From assembly GCF_014646155.1 (NCBI RefSeq), contig NZ_BMMX01000024.1, forward strand, positions 1 through 64,000: a stretch of 64,000 nucleotides of DNA, in the 5' to 3' direction. Position 1 is the first letter of the stretch. Each line of letters opens with the position of its first letter. The position numbers and the translations under genes were made by a program. The notes beneath the pieces were generated by a model that worked only from the letters and a program-made list of their open reading frames with translations, was not told where the DNA came from and did not search any database. This DNA comes from Mangrovihabitans endophyticus (GTDB lineage Bacteria; Actinomycetota; Actinomycetes; Mycobacteriales; Micromonosporaceae). Positions 8,569 through 15,418 of the stretch are shown piece after piece.

Positions 8569-9107
8569 GCACGAAAACCAGTCACGCCACCAGGCGTTTA
8601 GAGACACAAAAACGCAATGAGTCCAATCCTAAAGAGGCGCACGAAAACCAGTCACGCCACCAGGCGTTTAGAGACTTCTCCGCATATCATGCAACGTATC
8701 GTGAAAGCGTACGCACGAAAACCAGTCACGCCACCAGGCGTTTAGAGACGGTCATCGTCAGTCCGGTCAGCCGGCCGGGCACCAAGCACGAAAACCAGTC
8801 ACGCCACCAGGCGTTTAGAGACACCTCCTCACCTCATCGTCGAGGGAGGTTCGTGCACGAAAACCAGTCACGCCACCAGGCGTTTAGAGACCCGAGGTGG
8901 TAGCCGGGGGCGAGGGGGCCGGCACGAAAACCAGTCACGCCACCAGGCGTTTAGAGACCCGGTCAGGAGCCAGGTCAGCATCTCGGCCGCCATCAGGCAC
9001 GAAAACCAGTCACGCCACCAGGCGTTTAGAAACAGGAACATGTAGGCGCTGATCACGATCATCGCGACGCGTGCGAAAACCGGTCACGCCACCAGGCGTT
9101 TAGAAAC
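8569..9107 (+). CRISPR. CRISPR array 1: eight 37-base repeats, seven spacers
   Basis: Repeats begin at 8569, 8639, 8713, 8786, 8855, 8922, 8997 and 9071. The first six are identical. The seventh ends TTAGAAAC instead of TTAGAGAC, and the eighth has further changes (GTGCG start, CGGTC). Spacers are 33, 37, 36, 32, 30, 38 and 37 bases. Each repeat holds a 5-base-pair hairpin, ACGCC-ACCA-GGCGT, followed by exactly eight bases (TTAGAGAC), the length of a Cas6-made 5' handle. Decay at the right end means the leader is on the left and transcription is rightward, in line with the cas operon. The array lies directly behind the type III genes and is very likely their crRNA source. Confidence 0.97.
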
Positions 9108-9337
9108 CAGGTTCCATCTCGCCTCACCTCGAAGAAATCCCGTAACGCGTCAACAACGCAACGCGGCGGCCTTCCCAAATCCGAAACCCGCCACGTGAAG
9201 GCTGGCGACATAGGCATATATCAGTCATTTGACAAGTGCTTATTCTCGTGCAGCTAGACAGTTTTCGACTCCAATAAATCTCTGCGAATGAGCTTTGATA
9301 CCCTCTTCCTAAACTCTGCGGATTTGGAGAAATTGGC
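9108..9337 (+). promoter_or_regulatory. Lower-GC spacer region before the ndk-like gene
   Basis: This stretch is clearly less G+C-rich than its surroundings, especially from 9200 to 9337. TTGACA at 9229-9234 and TAGACA at 9255-9260 could be a -35/-10 pair, but the 20-base spacing is long. A purine patch (ttggagaaattggc) precedes the ATG at 9338. The drop in GC marks a junction between the CRISPR locus and the next module. I find no gene here. Confidence 0.35.
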
Positions 9338-9832
9338 ATGGCTGCTGTTGAGCGAACTCTCGTGCTGTTGAAGCCGGACGCGGTCGCCCGAGGGCTCGCG
9401 GGTCGGGTGCTTCAGCGGTTCGAGGACGCCGGCCTGAAGATCGTGGGTACGAAGATGGTGCGGATGGACGCCGAGCTGGCGGCCAAGCACTACTTCGACC
9501 TGGAGGAGCGGTTCGGCAAGTCGGTCTTCGACGTGACCGCGACGTTCATGCAGTCCGGCCCGGTCATCGCCCTGGTCCTGGAGGGCGTCGAGGCCGTCAC
9601 CAACGTGCGCCGGCTCGTGGGTGTCACGTTCCCGAACCAGGCGAACCCCGGCACGATCCGTGGCGACTTCGCGCACACGTCGAAGGCGTACACCGAGGCC
9701 ACGCACACGGTGGCTGCGAACCTCATCCACGCCTCCGGCAACGTGGAGGAGGCCAAGTACGAGGTCGAGCTGTGGTTCTCCGAGTCCGAGATGTTCGACT
9801 ACCAGACCGTGGGCGAGCGGTTCCTTTTCTGA
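9338..9832 (+). CDS. Divergent nucleoside diphosphate kinase
   Basis: 164 residues. The N-terminus ERTLVLLKPDAVARGL carries the KPD motif, RGDFAH supplies the conserved arginine, and NLIHASGNVEEAKYE holds the phosphohistidine (His131) in its normal setting, so the enzyme looks active. It would transfer phosphate between nucleoside di- and triphosphates. It is about 25 residues longer than housekeeping Ndk, with an insertion around 60-66 and a C-terminal tail (SEMFDYQTVGERFLF). The position next to a CRISPR array and an AICE, away from housekeeping genes, suggests an accessory copy. Its stop overlaps the next start by one base (TGATG). Confidence 0.85.
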   Translation: MAAVERTLVLLKPDAVARGLAGRVLQRFEDAGLKIVGTKMVRMDAELAAKHYFDLEERFGKSVFDVTATFMQSGPVIALVLEGVEAVTNVRRLVGVTFPNQANPGTIRGDFAHTSKAYTEATHTVAANLIHASGNVEEAKYEVELWFSESEMFDYQTVGERFLF

Positions 9833-10149
9833 TGGTCGACGAGGAAGCCCCCGCGCGGCCTGAGATCGGCCAGGTCCGCAAGCAGTACGAGGACGAGCGC
9901 TACTTCCAGGACAGTTGGGCGGCGGCGCAGTATGCGTACGCGCTGGCCGTCCGCCTGCGTGAGGTGGGTGAGGTCGACGAGGCCCGCCGGTACGCGAAAG
10001 AGTGCCTGTGGCTCGCCGAGACGCTTCCGGCGAACACCCTCGACGACGTGACCACCGAACAGCAATCGGTCGGCGGGGTGTCGTTGCCGGAGCGGTTCCA
10101 TGACGGCGTGGTCCGGTCCCGGCTCGCGGATCTGCTCACCGCGGCCTGA
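9832..10149 (+). CDS. Hypothetical protein coupled to the Ndk homologue
   Basis: 105 residues, acidic and mainly helical, with two repeats of alternating Ala/Arg helices (QDSWAAAQYAYALAVRLREV and DEARRYAKECLWLAETLP in separate segments) that resemble a single TPR hairpin. No catalytic motif, signal peptide or membrane segment is seen. The one-base overlap with the ndk-like gene implies co-translation and a shared role. I do not recognise the family. It may belong to the cargo end of the adjacent mobile element. Confidence 0.7.
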   Translation: MVDEEAPARPEIGQVRKQYEDERYFQDSWAAAQYAYALAVRLREVGEVDEARRYAKECLWLAETLPANTLDDVTTEQQSVGGVSLPERFHDGVVRSRLADLLTAA

Positions 10150-10193
10150 ACGACAGACGCGCCTGACCGGTCGGGCGGTGTGAGTGCTGGACG

Positions 10194-10604
10194 TCAGCTC
10201 AGGTTGGCGTCCAGGTACTCCTGGACCGGCCCGAAGAACGGGTATGGCACGTGCTCGGCGAGGGTGTCGGTGTCGCACCATTCCACCTCTGCCAGTTCTT
10301 CCTCGTCGGCGGCGTAGGCCGTGCCGTCGAGGTAGTCGCAGGCGACGTACAGCATGGTTCGCCCGGTGTTGGGGTGGACCCTTTCCCCTAGCCGCGTCGC
10401 CGCTTGGACGGTGAGCCCAGTTTCTTCCAGCGTCTCGCGCACGGCGGCCTGTTCGGCCGACTCGCCGGCCTCGACCCCGCCGGCCGGGAACTGCCAGGAC
10501 AACTGGCCTTCCTTGACGCGCCGCCGGACCAGCAAGACTTTGCCGTCGTGGACGATGACGGCGGCGGCGATGGGTGGGCGATCGTCGGTGGTCGGCTGGC
10601 TCAT
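10194..10604 (-). CDS. NUDIX hydrolase
   Basis: 136 residues. A complete NUDIX box is present: GGVEAGESAEQAAVRETLEE and TGL follow the G-x5-E-x7-RE-x2-EE-x-G pattern. It should hydrolyse a nucleoside diphosphate linked to another moiety; the substrate cannot be read from sequence. It is the last gene of the leftward GntR/HTH-NUDIX/NUDIX operon and starts inside the preceding gene (4-base overlap). In pSAM2 the activator Pra is a NUDIX protein that favours excision and replication. This gene or its larger neighbour may be the counterpart. Confidence 0.88.
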   Translation of the reverse strand: MSQPTTDDRPPIAAAVIVHDGKVLLVRRRVKEGQLSWQFPAGGVEAGESAEQAAVRETLEETGLTVQAATRLGERVHPNTGRTMLYVACDYLDGTAYAADEEELAEVEWCDTDTLAEHVPYPFFGPVQEYLDANLS

Positions 10605-11278
10605 GGGTCACCTTCCAGGGCGCGCAGAACAGGCGCGTAGATGCGCTGTCGAGGGATGAAGCGGGTGATATCGGTGCGCGGCGCCCAGAGCGCGCTGAGG
10701 TTCTCGACGACGTCGCGGTTTTCGACCTGGCCGGCGAGGTAGTCGCAGAGGAAGTAGCTGGCGTGGACGCCGGAGAGTGGGTGGACGCGGCTGCCCAGCT
10801 CGGTGCGGACGGTGCAGTGGATGCCGGTTTCGGCGAGGGTTTCGCGGGTGGCGACGGTGGTGGGGTTGGCGCCTGGTTTGACGACGCCGGCCGGGAATTG
10901 CCAGTCGATGCCGCTGGGGTCGGCGTCGCGGCGCTGGACCAGGAGGACCTCGGTGTCGGTGACTACGACGGCGATGGCGACGGTGAGAGCTACGGCGCCG
11001 CCGGCTGCGTTGGCTTCGGCGTCGTCTTCGGCCTTGAGGTGGCGGGCGAAGCGGAGTTTGGCCGGTTCGTCGGCGCGTTCGTAGGCGGTGTCGAGGGCGC
11101 GTTGCAGTTCGGGGCGGATGACGATGTCGGGTCCGCCGGCCCAGGCGGCGATGGTGCGTTTGGCGACGCCGAGTTGGGCGGCCATCTCGTCCTGGGACAT
11201 GCGCAAAGCTGCCTGGAGTGCGGTGGCGTGCCTGCCGGTCCACTGGTCGATGACGGTGTGCCGGGCGGGCTGGCTCAT
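10601..11278 (-). CDS. HTH-NUDIX fusion with a degenerate NUDIX box
   Basis: 225 residues. Residues 15-50 (ATALQAALRMSQDEMAAQLGVAKRTIAAW) form an XRE-like helix-turn-helix. Residues 95-225 form a NUDIX fold. The box reads GVVKPGANPTTVATRETLAE-TG: the first glutamate is alanine and the RE-x2-EE core has only one of its two adjacent glutamates. Catalysis may be lost, leaving a ligand-sensing role coupled to DNA binding. It sits between the GntR regulator (2-base gap) and an intact NUDIX gene, so it is probably part of the element's excision control. The HTH supports regulation; the ligand is unknown. Confidence 0.82.
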   Translation of the reverse strand: MSQPARHTVIDQWTGRHATALQAALRMSQDEMAAQLGVAKRTIAAWAGGPDIVIRPELQRALDTAYERADEPAKLRFARHLKAEDDAEANAAGGAVALTVAIAVVVTDTEVLLVQRRDADPSGIDWQFPAGVVKPGANPTTVATRETLAETGIHCTVRTELGSRVHPLSGVHASYFLCDYLAGQVENRDVVENLSALWAPRTDITRFIPRQRIYAPVLRALEGDP

Positions 11279-11280
11279 GG

Positions 11281-11631
11281 TCAGTCGGTGACCGCGAGGG
11301 TGGTGCCGGCCGGGTAGGTGTCGACGTCGCCGTTGGCTCTGGTGACCGTCACCGCCGCCGTCGAGGTGATCGTGTCGCCGGGGTGGAGGTCGGCGCGGTC
11401 GGGGACCTCGACGACGAAGGTGCCGTGGCCTTGCCGGACTTCGACCAGGCCCTCCGCGCGGAGGACGGCGAGGGCGCGGCGGACAGTTTCGCGGGCGAGG
11501 CCGAATTCGTCGTGGAGATCCTTCTCCGAGGGCATCCGGCGGCCCGGTGATAACTCTCCGCTACGAATGCGATCCCGCAACACGGTCGCGAGCTGCCGGT
11601 ATGCAGCACCTTCGCGATCGGGCGTGATCAT
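11281..11631 (-). CDS. GntR-family repressor (KorSA-like)
   Basis: 116 residues. The N-terminal winged helix-turn-helix is typical GntR: AAYRQLATVLRDRI, then MPSEKDLHDEFGLARETVRRAL and GHGTFV at the wing. The C-terminal part is only about 40 residues, too short for a FadR or HutC ligand domain, as in the short AICE regulators. In pSAM2, KorSA represses pra and itself. Here the gene heads the operon with the two NUDIX genes, which fits the same circuit. CTAG-containing repeats upstream (11640-11684) are candidate autoregulatory operators. Confidence 0.88.
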   Translation of the reverse strand: MITPDREGAAYRQLATVLRDRIRSGELSPGRRMPSEKDLHDEFGLARETVRRALAVLRAEGLVEVRQGHGTFVVEVPDRADLHPGDTITSTAAVTVTRANGDVDTYPAGTTLAVTD

Positions 11632-11639
11632 GCCCTTAC

Positions 11640-11684
11640 TCTAGGTATAGACATGCAGGCGCCTAGTGGCGTATGCGTCTAGAC
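11640..11684. promoter_or_regulatory. Candidate GntR operator region
   Basis: Within 45 bases upstream of the gntR start are TCTAGGTATAGAC (11640-11652), a GCCTAG step (11661-11666) and a perfect 8-base palindrome GTCTAGAC (11677-11684). CTAG is uncommon in this genome type, and the CTAGGTnTAG core recurs in the inverted repeat after the translocase gene at 18933-18943. Binding by the GntR protein is inferred. Confidence 0.5.
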
Positions 11685-11698
11685 GACCTCACGACCAA

Positions 11699-11737
11699 GG
11701 GCCAGCCCAGGTGCATGGCGAGAACCTGGGCTGGCCC
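11699..11737 (-). terminator. Hairpin terminator between the small-gene operon and gntR
   Basis: A perfect 14-base-pair stem (GGGCCAGCCCAGGT at 11699-11712, its complement at 11724-11737) with an 11-base loop. Leftward transcripts from the four small genes (11948-13089) would meet it before the gntR promoter. No strong U-run follows. The rest of the 11632-11947 gap holds no gene that I can support. Confidence 0.65.
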
Positions 11738-11947
11738 CAGCCGACCGCGCCCCGGGGAAGTTGACCGTCAAGCGCGGGAATGACGGTCGTCGGAACGGGT
11801 CGGCGCCTTCCGGGCAGGCAGAGCGAATCGTGGATGCCCACCGGAAGCTCGGAGATATTGATCTGGTTTGCGCCGGCCGACCGAAAGGCGGCTGACACGG
11901 CGCCTCCACTCGACGACGAGCAGGGGCCGGCCTGGCAGTGTGGTCAG

Positions 11948-12238
11948 CTACACCGGCCAACGGGTGTCGGGTGGCTGGATGTCCCTTGCGGTTAACGGCG
12001 CCTCGTTCCAAAACGGCAGCCAGCCCAGGAACCGGCGATGGAGATCGACCAGGAGCAGGTCCGGGCGAGCGTCGGCCGCCTCCATGTATCGCTCGTGCAT
12101 GAAGGCGAGAAGCCTGCCGGGCCGCATCACCTTGGGCAGCGAGTCCTGCGCGACCCGGCACGGCCACGCCTCGGTCGGATCGCAGATCACGCAGTCCTGC
12201 GTGGCGTCGTCCGGAAGGTGATCACCAGGCGCGCTCAT
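11948..12238 (-). CDS. Small Cys-motif protein (WPC family), element-borne
   Basis: 96 residues. An N-terminal CVICDPTEAWPCRVAQD segment shows C-x2-C-x5-W-P-C, a pattern shared with two upstream genes in the same overlapping chain. The middle (FMHERYMEAADARPDLLLVDLHRRFLGWLPFW) is helical and aromatic. I do not recognise the function. The three cysteines could bind zinc. The gene ends the leftward operon; its ATG overlaps the previous stop by 4 bases. Genes of this kind are common as unnamed cargo in AICEs. Confidence 0.7.
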   Translation of the reverse strand: MSAPGDHLPDDATQDCVICDPTEAWPCRVAQDSLPKVMRPGRLLAFMHERYMEAADARPDLLLVDLHRRFLGWLPFWNEAPLTARDIQPPDTRWPV

Positions 12239-12588
12239 CCGTCGTCGCCGTTCCGAACGAGCAGGATGCCGCGCAATTCCTCAGGCGTGGCGCCGTGGAG
12301 TCTCGCCGGCCCGCCGAACGGGCGCCCTCGGCGCCAGGCGTGATAGCCCGCCGGGTACGCGAAGCCCGGAACCTTGTTCTCGTGAAGGTAGGCGACCGTC
12401 CAGCCGGGAAACTCGTCCTCCAGAGCCTCGCAGGCGGCGACGCTCTCGGGTGGATAGCCCAGACGTTCGGCGAGGATGGGGCGGTTCTTGTGCGCCAGCT
12501 CCGCCCGTTCCCGGGCCAGCTCCTCCTCATGCCTGCGGTGGGCGTCCTCGTCGTAGCTGCCGACCCACGCCGGCCAGTCCCCCGTCAT
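12235..12588 (-). CDS. Hypothetical element-borne protein
   Basis: 117 residues from the ATG that overlaps the stop of the upstream gene (12585). The N-terminal 40 residues are a charged helix (DEDAHRRHEEELARERAELAHK). The rest is mixed, with ERLGYPPESVAACEALEDEF and FPGW-like aromatic segments, and it lacks the C-x2-C...WPC motif of its neighbours. No known domain was recognised. Overlap at both ends shows that it is translated as part of the four-gene chain. Confidence 0.65.
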   Translation of the reverse strand: MTGDWPAWVGSYDEDAHRRHEEELARERAELAHKNRPILAERLGYPPESVAACEALEDEFPGWTVAYLHENKVPGFAYPAGYHAWRRGRPFGGPARLHGATPEELRGILLVRNGDDG

Positions 12589-12857
12589 GACGTGAGCGCG
12601 ATCCGCGCGAGGGTGGACTGCAACCGGTCCCGCACCCTGCTCGGCACGTCGTGTTCGACCAAGTCGACGTTCTTGATGACGTCGTCGAGGCAGTCCCAGT
12701 AACACAGCTTGACGTAGGCAGCCAGCCCGAGAGGATCGTCGGCGAAGCGCAGCGCGACGGCATCCAGCGCGGCGTCGCACGGCCACGGCGCTCCGCAGCC
12801 CAAGCAATCCCACCCTGGCCGCACCGGCGCGTGCAGCAGTGATGCGGGATCACTCAT
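12585..12857 (-). CDS. Small Cys-motif protein (WPC family), element-borne
   Basis: 90 residues. The segment WDCLGCGAPWPCDAALD has C-x2-C-x4-WPC, followed by a helical domain (ALRFADDPLGLAAYVKLCYWDCLDDVI). It resembles the products at 11948 and 12850 in motif but not in length. Three closely placed cysteines suggest a zinc site. It overlaps the next gene downstream by 4 bases and the upstream gene by 8. Function unknown. Confidence 0.68.
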   Translation of the reverse strand: MSDPASLLHAPVRPGWDCLGCGAPWPCDAALDAVALRFADDPLGLAAYVKLCYWDCLDDVIKNVDLVEHDVPSRVRDRLQSTLARIALTS

Positions 12858-13089
12858 GACGATCAGCCGCGCTGGCGCGGAACCTCTGCGCGGGGGTGAG
12901 GTCGACGACCCGGCTGTGCTGCCCCGGATAGATCTGGGTCGGCCATCGGCTCCAGTCCGGCTCCGGTCGTTTGGCGATCTCGGCCCTGACCGCTGCGTCG
13001 CGGGCGTCCACGCACGGCCACAGTGCGTTGCACACGCATCTCTTCGCGCGGAGCACCTGCCACCAGCGTCGGTTGCGGGGTCTGTGCAT
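12850..13089 (-). CDS. Small Cys-motif protein (WPC family), first gene of the chain
   Basis: 79 residues from the ATG at 13089; a GTG at 13110 is an alternative start adding seven residues. CVCNALWPCVDARDAAVRAEI carries the C-x-C-x3-WPC version of the motif. The C-terminus is basic and polar, with no membrane segment. It would be the first gene of the leftward chain, divergent from the XRE regulator at 13289, so its promoter lies among the TGCACGT repeats near 13178-13201. Function unknown. Confidence 0.55.
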   Translation of the reverse strand: MHRPRNRRWWQVLRAKRCVCNALWPCVDARDAAVRAEIAKRPEPDWSRWPTQIYPGQHSRVVDLTPAQRFRASAADRHE

Positions 13090-13177
13090 GCGAATCACCC
13101 ACTCAGTCACGAACCGGCCGACCTGCACGTCTGCGCCACGGGGGCCGCAAAAAGTGCACGCCTTGTGTGACCTAGAA

Positions 13178-13201
13178 TGCACGTACAGCCACGTACGTGC
13201 A
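13178..13201. promoter_or_regulatory. TGCACGTAC inverted repeat upstream of the XRE regulator
   Basis: TGCACGTAC (13178-13186) and GTACGTGCA (13193-13201) form a perfect 9-base inverted repeat with a 6-base gap in the divergent promoter region. Another GTGCACG lies at 13154-13160. The same TGCACGT core forms perfect palindromes in the promoters of the second DUF5753/DUF397 locus at 55819 and 57268, which suggests an operator for this regulator class. Confidence 0.5.
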
Positions 13202-13288
13202 AGCCTTGCAAATCCAGTCTCCGCAAACGCGAGGTCGTGTGCATGCGGGGCCATGCGACCGTGCACACTCAGGGGAAGGATCGAAGGG

Positions 13289-14152
13289 ATGCACGAGGTG
13301 GCTGGACGCAAGACGCCGACGATTCGGCTACGCCGCTTGGCCGGCGAGCTGAAACGCCTCCGCATCGCCGCCGCGCTGACGGTCGAACGAGTCGCCGAAG
13401 AGACCGGCCTCGACCAGTCCTCGCTCTACCGAGTCGAGCGCGCCCTGAACAAGCCGCAGCGCAGGACCGTCACCACCCTGCTCAACCTCTATGACGTGCC
13501 GAAAGACCGTCAGGAGACGCTGCTCGGCTGGCTCCGAGACTCCGGCCAGCAGGGCTGGTTCCGGGCGTACGAGCCGTACCTGCCGGAGCAGTACCAGACC
13601 TACATCAGCTTCGAGTACGACGCCGAACGCCTGCGCAACTACGAGAACATGTTCGTCCCGGGGCTGCTCCAGACCGAGGACTACGCACGGGCCGTCGTCG
13701 AAGGCGTCGGGCTGAACCTGGGCGACGAAGACGTACAGCGGCGAGTCGAGGTCCGGGTGCAACGCCAAGCCGTCCTGCACCGGCCGGCGCCCATGCAACT
13801 TCACGCCGTGGTCAGCGAAGCGGCGATCCGCTGCACCGTCGGCGGTCCGGCAGTCATGCGCGCCCAGCTCGACCGGCTGGCCCAAGCGGCGAGCCAGCCG
13901 AACGTGCGCCTACAGGTCATCCCGTTCACCGCCGGAGCCCACCCCGGCCTGGTCGGCTCGTTCGTCGTCATGGACTTCGCCGACCCGTTCGACTCCCCGC
14001 TGGTCTACACGGACGGGCCACAGGGCGACGCCTTCTTGGAAACTCAAGAGGAGGTGGCGCGGTTCGCGGCTATGTTCGATCGCACGGCCGGCTTCGCGCT
14101 GAGCCCGGCGCAGTCGAAGAAACTCATCCAAGACGCGGCCAAGGCCGTATAG
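13289..14152 (+). CDS. XRE-family regulator with DUF5753 domain
   Basis: 287 residues from the ATG at 13289, preceded by GAAGGATCGAAGGG. An N-terminal helix-turn-helix (LKRLRIAAALTVERVAEETG, then DQSSLYRVERA) is followed by the DUF5753 domain: FEYDAERLRNYENMFVPGLLQTEDYARAV is its hallmark, and the C-terminal half has VRLQVIPF and GSFVVMDFAD. Such proteins pair with DUF397 proteins in actinomycetes and control development or antibiotic production. Here the DUF397 partner follows after 14 bases. In an AICE the pair may act as element regulator or as cargo affecting the host. It resembles the second copy at 56248-57141. Confidence 0.92.
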   Translation: MHEVAGRKTPTIRLRRLAGELKRLRIAAALTVERVAEETGLDQSSLYRVERALNKPQRRTVTTLLNLYDVPKDRQETLLGWLRDSGQQGWFRAYEPYLPEQYQTYISFEYDAERLRNYENMFVPGLLQTEDYARAVVEGVGLNLGDEDVQRRVEVRVQRQAVLHRPAPMQLHAVVSEAAIRCTVGGPAVMRAQLDRLAQAASQPNVRLQVIPFTAGAHPGLVGSFVVMDFADPFDSPLVYTDGPQGDAFLETQEEVARFAAMFDRTAGFALSPAQSKKLIQDAAKAV

Positions 14153-14166
14153 CAGGGAGGTTCGCC

Positions 14167-14361
14167 GTGGACCTGAGCAGCCTGACGTGGCGGAAGTCGA
14201 GCCGTTCCAGCGCGAACGGCCAGTGCGTCGAGGTCGCCATCACCGACGCCGAGGTCCTGGTCCGCGACACCAAAGACCGCAGCCAGGCCCCGCATCGCTA
14301 CACCCGGGCCGAGTGGGAAGCGTTCATCGGCGGCGTGAAGGACGGCGAGTTCGACCTCTGA
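14167..14361 (+). CDS. DUF397 protein, partner of the XRE regulator
   Basis: 64 residues with a GTG start behind a clear GGGAGG site. It has the canonical DUF397 layout: LTWRKSSRSSANGQCVEVA, then VLVRDTKD, then FIGGVKDGEFDL at the end. DUF397 proteins are small partners that antagonise DUF5753 XRE regulators. Together with the upstream gene it forms a two-gene unit closed by the hairpin at 14403-14436. Confidence 0.93.
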   Translation: MDLSSLTWRKSSRSSANGQCVEVAITDAEVLVRDTKDRSQAPHRYTRAEWEAFIGGVKDGEFDL

Positions 14362-14402
14362 CTTGCGGTGCAACCGCCTTGCTTAGGGTTCGGTTTCACA
14401 GA

Positions 14403-14436
14403 GTCGAGCCCCATCCGGGTACGGGTGGGGCTCGAC
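14403..14436 (+). terminator. Terminator after the XRE/DUF397 unit
   Basis: A 14-base-pair stem (GTCGAGCCCCATCC against GGGTGGGGCTCGAC, one G-T pair) with a 6-base loop, followed by a T-rich stretch (ctctttggctttca). It lies 41 bases after the DUF397 stop. The remaining bases to 14672 hold no gene that I can support. Confidence 0.8.
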
Positions 14437-14672
14437 CTCTTTGGCTTTCATTCAGCGCATAGATCGACGTGTACCCGATCGCCTCATTTCGGAAGCTCGA
14501 CCGGCACCGACCCCGTCTGGCCCGACTTCCACGCGCCGGACGGCGACCGCCCCCGGAGCCTTTGACCGCCCACATGCATCGGAAGCGCATCGGAACTACA
14601 TCGACGATGGTTGTTGCCTCATCGGCGGCGCACGGGTTTCCCGGTTGACTGGTTCTCACCAGCAAGCAGCGC

Positions 14673-14930
14673 CTACGAAGGAGGTGAATCGATGTCCCGC
14701 TCGACCTCGACCGACCCGCGACGCGGCCGGCTCGCCTGCCACTGCCGCACCGCCGCCGGCCGCCACGCCGGGGACCGGCCGAACATCCGGTCCGCGGCCG
14801 GCGCCTGCCCACGTGACACGTAGGCGGCCCAGGTGACACGACTGATCGGCGCCCCCACCGCACGCAGGAACGCCAGCACGTCCTCGGTCGTCCACCAGTC
14901 CTCTGGCAGGTCACCGGTCGCCTCGGCCAT
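14673..14930 (-). CDS. Small winged-helix DNA-binding protein (excisionase-like)
   Basis: 85 residues from the ATG at 14930. WWTTEDVLAFLRAVGAPISR, then TWAAYVSRGQAPAADRMF, then WRPAAVRQWQASRPRRG follow the MerR/excisionase-like layout found next to AICE spread genes: a recognition helix, a wing with the ARGQAP turn, and a C-terminal WRxxxVxxW helix. It probably binds the double palindrome just upstream (15025-15075) and controls the divergent spread/transfer operon. It is distinct from the excisionase next to the integrase. Confidence 0.72.
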   Translation of the reverse strand: MAEATGDLPEDWWTTEDVLAFLRAVGAPISRVTWAAYVSRGQAPAADRMFGRSPAWRPAAVRQWQASRPRRGSVEVERDIDSPPS

Positions 14931-15024
14931 CACCGGCGAGGGTACGCGACCCCACGGCTCCACCCCTCGCAACCTCACACCCTGACTTTCCTCGCCCCGC
15001 CCGCCGATCATTCGCTTGCTCGAA

Positions 15025-15075
15025 TACAACGCCGAGTTGTACGGCCCGCTTCATGCGAACACAACGCGACGTTGT
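15025..15075. promoter_or_regulatory. Two copies of the palindrome ACAAC-N5-GTTGT
   Basis: TACAAC-GCCGA-GTTGTA lies at 15025-15041 and ACAAC-GCGAC-GTTGT at 15061-15075. The starts of the shared 15-base core are 35 bases apart. They sit in the divergent region between the leftward HTH gene (14930) and the rightward transfer operon (15115), an ideal position for operators that control conjugation genes. Confidence 0.65.
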
Positions 15076-15114
15076 ACTCGGCGGCGGGCGGCACCCGATC
15101 CCGGAAGGACCCCC

Positions 15115-15354
15115 GTGTTCCGCATCCCGCTGCCCGACGAACCGACCCCGGCCCACCTCGACGCCATCGAGCGCGAACAGCGCCTCCTCGAAGCCGAGAT
15201 CGCCCTGGTCGACGCCGAGATCCGCTTCCTCACCGCCGAGCCCACCCCGACCCAGCTCGACTGGCGCCGGCTACGCCGCGCCCAGAACCGCGTCCTGCGC
15301 GAGCTGGTCGCCCTGGCCGAGCGCTACCTCCGCTCGATCGACGAGGCGGCCTGA
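15115..15354 (+). CDS. DUF6284-like small protein, first gene of the transfer operon
   Basis: 79 residues with a GTG start behind GGAAGGA. It is almost wholly helical: PTPAHLDAIEREQRLLEAEIALVD, then PTQLDWRRLRRAQNRVLRELVALAERYL in shorter segments. The LDWRRLRRAQxRVLRE pattern is typical of a small unnamed family (DUF6284) that occurs at the head of AICE transfer regions. Its role is unknown. It follows the double operator and precedes the spread genes, so it should be expressed with them. Confidence 0.68.
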   Translation: MFRIPLPDEPTPAHLDAIEREQRLLEAEIALVDAEIRFLTAEPTPTQLDWRRLRRAQNRVLRELVALAERYLRSIDEAA

Positions 15355-15418
15355 TGACCGCCCCCGACCAGGCAGCCGCCGCCGTGACGGCACGGCCCGG
15401 ACCCCACAGGAGCCAGCC

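Noticed and set aside
8868-9062. A 64-residue minus-strand frame across CRISPR array 1
   Set aside because: Repeats read as NAWWRDWFS units between spacers; it is an effect of the array, not a gene.
11689-11898. Leftward frame of 69 residues upstream of gntR
   Set aside because: A middle segment (INISELPVGIHDSLCLPG) looks protein-like, but the frame runs through the terminator hairpin and has no ribosome site or coupling. It could be a gene remnant; I could not support it.
14692-14823. A 43-codon + strand frame with a very strong ribosome site (AAGGAGGTGA) before ATG
   Set aside because: It lies entirely within the leftward winged-helix gene (14673-14930), whose protein is clearly of a known DNA-binding type. 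The small product has no recognisable feature. The ribosome-site match is probably chance, though striking.
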